The position numbers were made by a program, and so were the translations under genes. Positions 56,763-64,000 of a DNA stretch of 64,000 nucleotides are shown here, one piece after another (the stretch's first letter is position 1; each line of letters opens with the position of its first letter). Location: contig OZ020489.1 of NCBI GenBank assembly GCA_963971405.1, positions 15,960,290 through 16,024,289 on the forward strand. Reading direction: 5' to 3'. The DNA is from Psococerastis gibbosa (taxonomy: Eukaryota > Arthropoda > Insecta > Psocodea > Psocidae). Under the pieces are notes generated by a model, which did no database searches, was not told where the DNA came from, and saw only the letters and a program-made list of their open reading frames with translations.

Positions 56763-59700
56763 CAGAAATTTTATTCAACCCTGAAATATCAAATATGAAG
56801 AAAATAAGAAGTAGTGATCAATAATAAGCAGCTTTATACAACATATACACACATCAAACATACATATACATACAGTACGTATACATACGTATATATATAA
56901 CATACTGTACATACATATACATGTACAAGCGATACCGTAGCCTAATTCAAGTTGAGGAGCCTTATTACACCTTGCCAGTGGCGTATATATGAAATATCTT
57001 CGGGGGGGGGGGGGCAAGAAACCAGATCGCCTCTAGCTTCAACTTTTCAATCGCCACGGGCAGAGGCCCGAGACGAAATTGAATTCTACCAACCAAAGCG
57101 CTTACCGCTCAAACAACTCACATTAGTTAATTTCGTCTTATATTTTCTTATCTTGGCACCCCCCCCCCCACGCACCTCGCTGAACATTTAATGACTGATC
57201 TTACGTGTCAGAATATACTATACATTTACCTATATGTATCTACTTTAATTGTAGGCAATAATTTTGTAGGCTTATTAAGTTTCTTGATTTTCCTGTTGTG
57301 TTTCTCATATTATTTATTTATTTTTCCATTTCATCTACTGTAGAATCTACGAATCTCGTAGATGAAACGTGGATGCTAGTCACTTTTATAGATCCTCATT
57401 ATTTCCTTCATTAAGTTATTATAATTAGCGTATGATGCAATTATAAAGCTACTTACTGTTCGTATAGTATGATATATACAGTAGATTACAGTGCTGGAGT
57501 GTGGTGTACAAACTAAGTGGAACCTTTTTCGGCCATTTGAGTACATTAACTAATTCGCATTGTTCTCTGCACTGAATGGTCATGTCTTCTTCGGCTATAA
57601 TACATCCTATTCCTCGAGATTTGACTCTTGTTATAACGTTATAACATCCTCATGTATACATAAACAAGCCTGTACCTGTACTAGGGTCACTATTGGGATT
57701 CTTATATATTGTAGTTTTCCCATTTATACCTTAGAATGTGATTTCAAACGAATTGCACATTTTGAGTTGCTAGGTGGGCTACCGGAAGAAGTAGGTTAAC
57801 AAAATGTGTGTCGGTTTGCGGGGTTTCTGCCAAATTACTGAACGTTTTATTATTTTAAATTCAGCATATTAATATTAATTATTCTGAATTGACCTACTGT
57901 AGGTTCTGTGATATTGATTAAACAAAACTCACTAGGCTGCTTTCCCCCTGATAGCTCAGGTTGTTAAATAAAATGAAATAAGTGATGGCTCAATTTCAAT
58001 GGAAAATGATTTAAAAAATAACTTGGTCCAGAACCTATCCATCGATGCTATACTAATTCATGATTGCGCGACGTGGAATAGATTAACAGATTGCTTTCTA
58101 AAGCATTTTCGGATTTTTTTTTAAAATAAAAATCTGTAGTATCCTTATGTAATATACGATAATGTATTTTATACCGTGCTATTGTAATGTAGTGTTAAAC
58201 AGTAGCTTGCCCATTTAAATATTAGTTTTCCTATCCAATTGTTTCATCTATCAATTCAGTGCTCAAGAATAGGGAAAATCGTTGCAGCATAAATTTACCC
58301 TTAGGATACTCATAGTCATTTTTCGTTCCTCAAGACATGTTAGTTTCAGTTTCTTAACCGTCAGCAGCAACTCTGTATTCATCCAATGACCCTCCGATTA
58401 CACACTCTAATATTTATTCAATAGAAGAAAAGAATACTTTTTCTGAGCCTACAAGAAAATGTATTTTTGAACACTCTCCAATATTTTTAGTCTGCAAACT
58501 ATTCAATTCCCTTCCAATAGAGATAAAGGTTCTCCGCTCAAGTAAGAATTTTTTAAATACATCTAAAAATTTCATTTATAAAGCTGACAATAAACATTTA
58601 CTTCAAATATTTCAGAATTCTTCATAGATCTCTTCCCAAACAATTTTGTGCCCATTGTACCTATAGAGACTACAAGTTTTAATTGCATTTTTTATTCTAC
58701 TAAATTTTACACTTTTTGGATTGTAAGCTAAAAAAATTAGGGCCTATGTATTGTACTAAACTTTTGACCCAAGGGTGACAAGTCATTTTTGTACTTAGTG
58801 CTGGGGATTTATGCTTTGATTTTTATTGATTGTTCAATAATTGAATATAATTATTATATATATATACTTACTTACTTTACTTACTTGGATTGCTTATGAA
58901 TCTAAATTTAGGTATTACACTTTCGAATTATTCCGTACCTATATTTACCCACATTTATTGTTCCAATATTCGAGTGTGTCATAGGGGGGAATAGATAAAG
59001 AGGAAAGCCAAATACATATATATATATATATAATATAATATATAATATAATATAATATATATATAATAAATATGTACTGTACATATATCCACTAGTACCA
59101 GTTCTTTTGAAACACAGTAATCTTCACCAAATACACGTAGTCTAGAAAGATGAAATTGGAACCTACTTCATATACCCGTATGCGAGTATCGCTAGTTCCG
59201 CGTATCTTCAAACTGGGTTTAATAACAGAAATAAATAAATGTAGGGCTAAATAAATAAATAAATTATATTTTTACATTCTATATTACTTTTTTTTTTTAA
59301 AGGCGCGGGACTTTTTCGAGTATTTGCGCCGGTCGGTGTGACCAACATTTTCTATACATACATTTTATTGGGTAGTCTGTACTGTTTTGTAGAGCTGACC
59401 GTATTTTCTGGCCTAAAATAAAATATATGATATTAATTGATGAGATAGGTCCTTTTGAAAAGCCCACCTGGACCTATTTTAGACTATACTATAGTAGTAT
59501 CTTATTTCCCTGACTTTTTCAACCGTCGGTTGCAAGAGACCACCTACGGCAGGAAATTGCAGTCGGTTTGATAAATTTATACCCTCTTCAATGGTTACAA
59601 TGGATACAATCACTGAAAAATAAACACTGCTGTAAAGGAATTGGAAACTGCCAGTGGTGGCCAGTGTGGGTTTACAAATAACAACTGAAGGTTACAAATG

Positions 59701-59875
59701 ATCTGAGGAAAATGAACCACTCTAATTAAATAACCAATTTTATTATTATTACAACCATCCAAAAGTATTAAAATAATTAACAAGCTGCTTAAGTTTTAAT
59801 TTAACAAAAATTGTTTCTGCTTTCTATAGTGTTATTTTTCTTGGAGTAAGATAGGTACAGAATAAGCAATATTTA
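56763..59875. other. Long gene-free region upstream of Ilp7
   Basis: Contains a dinucleotide/ATAC-rich patch (56380-56480 and 56860-56930), poly-G and poly-C runs near 57000 and 57165, a degenerate family G remnant (57940-58320, with CATCTATCAATTCAGTGCTC), and an (AT)n block near 59020-59070. Regulatory sequence for Ilp7 may lie at the left end, but I see no specific motif. Confidence 0.4.
58490..58626 (+). mobile_element. LINE remnant (RT extreme C-terminus)
   Basis: Frame CKLFNSLPIEIKVLRSSKNF followed by LNTSKNFIYKAD and a stop, the typical end of a LINE RT protein. It lies inside a block with inverted ends (58388-58989) shared with 45793-46036. Confidence 0.55.
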
Positions 59876-60381
59876 GGCCCGATCCGACGATGATAATTAT
59901 CATTTAAGTGGCACTTAGGTTGTTATTATTTTTATTATTAATATTGAATCGGCTCACATAGGCTAACTACGTCAATAATGACAACAGAAATAATAACATG
60001 AAAAGCGGCACTTAAATGACATATCTTCGTCGGATCGGGCCTTAACATGTAAGATCTTGTTAAACATTTTGTTAGCCTATTATTATTTATTATTATTATT
60101 GAATTGGCAGACATAGGCTCGGCTAACTACGTCAGCCGACTCAAAAATAATAACAAGATACTCGTAAGCTTCACTTAAATGATAATTAATTTCGTCGGAT
60201 CGGGCCTGAAAATTAAAGATCTTGTTTAACATTTTGTTATTATTACTATTTAATTGGCAGACATAGGCTCGGCTAACTACATCAGCCGACTAAAAAATAA
60301 TAACAAGACACTCGTAAGCTTCACTTAAATGATAATTAATTTCGTCGGATCGGGCCTGAAAATTAAAGATCTTCTTTAACA

Positions 60382-60424
<43 letters not shown>

Positions 60425-60690
60425 GAATTGATAGACATAGGCTCGGCTAACTATGTTAGCCGATTCAAAAATAATAACAAGACAAGCTTCTCATAAGTAT
60501 CATCGTCGGATCGGGCCTTAAAATGTAAGATCTTGTTCAACATTTTGTTATCAATATTATTATTATTATTATTACTGAATTGGCAGTCATAGGCTCGGCT
60601 AACTATGTCAGTCGATTCAAAAATAATAATAATAACAATATACGATAAGATAACTTAAATTCAAAATATCAGGTAGCCGTTGGTTCGGGC
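59876..60690. repeat. MITE end expanded into a tandem array
   Basis: The first unit, 59876-60042, has inverted ends GGCCCGATCCGACGATG and TCGTCGGATCGGGCC. The right half is then repeated about four more times (right ends near 60207, 60357, 60518 and a degenerate one near 60690), at periods of about 150-170 bp. Each unit has ACATAGGCTCGGCTAACTA and an (ATT)n tract of variable length. Not coding. Confidence 0.8.
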
Positions 60691-61234
60691 ATTAGTGTCC
60701 CGAAAATTTTATTTGGCATTGGCCACATAATTTACAACCACACACTTTTAAGGATACACAACCATACACATGCACTTAAGGTTAACGTGACAAAAGACAC
60801 TAAAATTGAATGGATTAGGTACGGTACTGTAACATTGCGGATGGCCCTAGAGCTTAATATTCTACAACTTTATGTCATTGTATCCCCCCCCCCTCAGCTG
60901 TTTGGGAGGGGATCCAATGATATAAATTTGTAGAATAGTAATCTGTGTTGGTGCATAGGTCTACTGTATCTCTGTAAATTGTGTTATTGTGAATAAATTT
61001 ACTTTACTATACTTTAGGCCTACAGTTTGCAATGGGTAATAATTAACCCACCTACCCAATGAGTAATATATTTCAGTATAGATAAGTACCTATAGCAAAA
61101 AATACAGTACAATATCGATAGTTTAATCGTAATAAACCCAAATTTAACATATCAATCACAATCAGGGACAAGGATACCTCCACTTCATAGTATAAATATT
61201 AGCCCTCCTTGCTACTGAGACTGAAATAAACAAT
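60691..61234. other. Gene-free stretch
   Basis: AT-rich. A short inverted pair at 60855-60940 (AATATTCTACAACTTTATGT / ATAAATTTGTAGAATAGT) flanks a poly-C run. Nothing else is recognised. Confidence 0.35.
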
Positions 61235-61385
61235 CTTAGAAGTCTACGTAGTAGCACTGAAGATCTCGACCGCAGATTTTGACAAACCACTTGGAAGTAC
61301 GCTTTCAGTTCAACCACGGCCCATTAGCCCGGATTTTACTGTTTCATTAACTGAATCCGGCCGTGAAAGTCTTTGTAATATATTA
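61235..61385. repeat. Family F repeat, single diverged arm
   Basis: CACTGAAGATCTCGACCGCAG, TTGACAAACCACTTGGAAGT and GCCCATTAGCCCGGATTTTA correspond to the right arm of 50753-50888. Confidence 0.65.
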
Positions 61386-61841
61386 GCCTCTAAAGTGGGC
61401 AATATACTGTATGTCTATAATATGTTAATTATTGGAACATGAGACAGTGTATACTGTATGTAGCCTATGTATTTGTAACAGTATATACTAGTAACTAGAG
61501 TGTATATTTTGAACGATAGGGCAGTTGGGAAGTGTGGAGGTGTTACACTATAAAAACACATACGAGTACTACCTATGGGTAATAAATACATAATATTTTC
61601 ATTGCATTTCGCATATCGTACATAATGTTGTGTATAGTATAATTATAATAAATATATAATTAACCTACTTATTGCCGTTTCAACAATAGTATATCACCAA
61701 ATTCAGAAATTGACAGCTACAGGGACTATCTACCTAATTAAATAAGTTATATTTTATTGTAAGTACCAATGAGTACAATAGACTAATAAACAATAAACGA
61801 CCGCAATATTTATAAGAACGATGACTGATACTGTCTCTTAA

Positions 61842-61983
61842 GGCGCTTATTCCACCTACGTCAATAGTGCATAGTAAATGAGGTATTGACATGGTAGCAG
61901 ACATTAAAGATAGTCTAAAAATGTCTGCTACCACGCCAATAACACATTTACTATTGACTATTGACGTAAGTGGAATATGCGCC
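61842..61983. mobile_element. MITE, group H3
   Basis: GGCGCTTATTCCACCTACGT and its inverse ending GCGCC, TTA/TAA flanks, core TTGACATGGTAGCAGACATT and its inverse. 142 bp. Confidence 0.85.
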
Positions 61984-62539
61984 TTATTATATTCTAGAAT
62001 CATATTATACAATACGGTATGTAGTAGATTTTGGCACATCTGTAGGTATCCATCTCGTACATATTTACTACATTTAATACTATTAAGTTTACTTATGTTT
62101 TAATCAATAAAATGCGATAAATACAATATGGAAAATGCTTGATTTAAAACAATATGTGACATATTGTAGACAGCAAAACATTAGTAGGCATCTAGCTATT
62201 TATAAGGTAAATTTTAATTAAAATTATTTAAAAAATAAATAAGGACTTTTTTTTTCTTTAAAAAAAAAAAGATAAATCGCATACAAACAATTTAATGAAT
62301 GTATCCGATTGTTTGTTCTATTATTGTACTAACCCAACCTATTTATAATGTTAATAAATTGCAATGATGTATCAATAATAAGCTGCGATGCTGCCCATTA
62401 CAATTTAGATCAATGCCGTTGACTAGTCTAGTGGGATGTAGCACCCCAGTGGATACTTGACGCTTCGTACTTCGTAGTATATATGATCAGAAATAGCCAA
62501 AGTGGTACTTGAACCATTAATAGCCTTTTAGGTGAGGGG
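61984..62539. other. Gene-free stretch
   Basis: AT-rich. A family B tail fragment (inverse of GATACATTCATTAAATTGT) is at about 62283-62312. Confidence 0.35.
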
Positions 62540-62930
62540 CAGCAGTCCTTATTACACTATTTCAATTCGCTCTGGCCAACGGTCATACCAGGTTGAATCC
62601 ACCAGAAAAGAGCCTGTTCAAAACTGCAGCAAACTTGGTAGTGTGCACAGCTTTGGCAGGGGAACATGGTGGGGCATGAGACTGCCAGTAAGTGCGTGTC
62701 GAGTTCTGGTCACCTCCGAATTAATCGCGTGACTTTACTATGTTCCCCAAGCGGTTCGGAATCCACTATAATCAGGAGGTCCACCCTGTCAGTCAACTCC
62801 CCTTCTCCATAAGGTGAAGGCGTCTACCCGTTGGGTGCCTCAAGTTAAGAAACAGACTCACACCCCCACCACGCTGATAGGGTTGCAGAAATGCTGTAGG
62901 AAAGAGTTGGAAAGCAAACAAACAAATATT
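62540..62930. repeat. Interspersed repeat family R
   Basis: Inverse relative to 6168-6540, with shared TTCGGAATCCACTATAATCA, GGAGGTCCACCCTGTCAGTC and GGTGCCTCAAGTTAA. Confidence 0.7.
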
Positions 62931-63439
62931 TCAATTCGTTCTCACATGGCATCTAATGTTCCTAGGCTATATTGGGACTAGAATATAATCCTTGATACAG
63001 AAAAACCTTGTTTACTGTTTACTGTTTACTTGTTTACTGTTTACTCCAATTCACTGGAACAAACCAAAATTAAAAAAAAAAAAAAACATTGACTTTATGG
63101 CTATAGTATAAATCCCTTTCCAGTTGTCCTTAGATGGGAATTAGAAACGCCTGCCCCAAAGTAAAAAATAAATGGATCACGGTTAAAAAGAGCATACGAT
63201 TTTTAAATTCGCGAAAACCCATTTTTTGCCTATACTTCCATATTGAAATGCTCAAGTGTTATAAAGAGTTGGTAGCTAGATATTATAATGTGAATATAAT
63301 ATTGCATTATAGTTGATTATGAAGAATGTCACTCCAAATCCCATCAGCTGTAGCAACCTAATATGAGCTATTCATTAAGATTCTTTAGCCCTTAACTTGC
63401 TCCCAAATTTCGTCTGCCATTTTTTTGTCATGTTTAACC

Positions 63440-63627
63440 TTAAATCCAGCCTCCCTTCTTCTTCTTGAGCTCTCCAGGTGGCCTCCCTCGAGGGCTGCCC
63501 GGTGAGACCAGTTGCTCGGTGCTGGAGAAGCTGCCGTGGTAACTCTCGGGGGATGCTGGAACCGAGGGGATTACTGGAACTCGTGACACCAGAGGACTTG
63601 GAGGGGCTACGGATATTGCAGGGTTTC
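63440..63627 (-). CDS. Last exon of an unidentified Pro/Ser-rich protein, runs off right edge
   Basis: One exon on minus with a good acceptor (CTTTATTGCAG at 63638-63628), entered in phase 1, with 61 codons and a stop at 63442-63440. The product reads ISVAPPSPLVSRVPVIPSVP, then a Ser/Glu-rich stretch (SPESYHGSFSSTEQLVSPGS), a GRPPGELKKKKGGWI tail, and stop. GC content and codon use are clearly higher than in the surroundings, which supports real coding sequence. There is no cysteine and no recognised domain. Upstream exons are not within 63628-64000, which is repeat. It could be the tail of any cytoplasmic scaffold, or the extension domain of an insulin-like growth factor; neither can be shown here. 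Confidence 0.55.
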
Positions 63628-63697
63628 CTGCAATAAAGATAATTACAATAGTTTTTTAGAAAACAATTGAAAACCCCGGTACGAATGAACCCGTACT

Positions 63698-63806
63698 AAA
63701 CAAAAAATAACAAAAACTTAGAATTTTAGAAAAACTTGTTATAACAACCCGAATTAGTAAAACCCAAATTATCGTTAAGAAATTAACTTTGTCTAAGAAA
63801 CCCGTA
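63698..63806. repeat. Detached arm of the 35.3-kb foldback element
   Basis: TAGAAAAACTTGTTATAACA and TTTGTCTAAGAAACCCGTAC align to 35350-35470 at high identity. Confidence 0.8.
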
Positions 63807-63983
63807 CTAATTTATCTATTAGTGTAGGTACCATAACAGATAAAATAGTTCCATGGTACCGATATTACTAAATTTTGGAGCCTTCGATTTTCTTTATACT
63901 AAAAGAATAAATGATGTACACACCACTCGTGATGTTCTGTTTTCGTTATCGTGCTATGTTTAATACAACCGACTTCAATTGGG

Positions 63984-64000
63984 CGCATATTCCACCTACG
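63984..64000. mobile_element. H3 MITE left end, cut by the window edge
   Basis: GGCGCATATTCCACCTACG, the same as the H3 terminus at 61842 and close to 52041. The rest lies beyond the window. Confidence 0.65.

Noticed and set aside
60040..60690. CRISPR-like array
   Set aside because: The repeat units are 150-170 bp, carry microsatellite tracts and derive from a transposon end. There are no short spaced repeats, and the genome is eukaryotic.
62532..62732. 66-codon plus frame near the right end
   Set aside because: Lies entirely in a family R repeat.

Overview
The window is eukaryotic nuclear DNA. Genes have many small GT-AG exons, introns are long and AT-rich, and most non-coding sequence is transposon-derived. 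Gene content points to a bilaterian animal. The near-identity of one gene to the arthropod relaxin-like peptide (Drosophila Ilp7 type) makes an arthropod most likely, but the species cannot be fixed from the sequence. There are no bacterial features, CRISPR arrays or functional tRNA genes.

Layout, left to right. Minus strand 421-1310: 5' part of RNF141, running off the left edge, head-to-head with API5 (plus, 1666-10574, 10 exons, complete). Minus 14627-17656: MED7 (3 exons, complete). 18.7-26.0 kb: a PIF/Harbinger DNA transposon region, with a broken transposase on plus and an apparently intact four-exon MADF/trihelix-like accessory gene on minus, interdigitated with each other. The transposase is also split by a LINE that itself carries a small foldback element. 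26.1-27.5 kb: a tandem-repeat-bearing element. Plus 29082-44312: COPB1 (14 coding exons, complete), its introns full of SINEs, MITEs, a LINE tail and a rearranged mariner. Plus 48798-51877: an insulin-superfamily gene, incomplete at its 5' end, with a canonical A chain; best guess a gonadulin/Ilp8-type peptide. Minus 54255-56762: a complete Ilp7/relaxin-like gene convergent with it. 57-63.4 kb: repeats. Minus 63440-63627: the last exon of an unidentified Pro/Ser-rich protein leaving the right edge.

The housekeeping genes act in unrelated processes: ubiquitin ligation, survival or mRNA export, Mediator, and COPI coats. The two peptide-hormone genes are adjacent, which fits the published proposal of an ancient relaxin/gonadulin/IGF triplication. 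RNF141, API5, COPB1 and the insulin/IGF2 cluster are also all on the short arm of human chromosome 11, so the window may preserve an old linkage group.

The repeats are unusually informative. At least four MITE groups share a GGCG...TTCCACC terminus, a 3-bp TTA/TAA/ATA-like duplication and an internal core GACGTGGTAGCAGACAT. One group still carries the first codons of the Harbinger MADF gene, so these MITEs can be traced to a parent type present in the same window.
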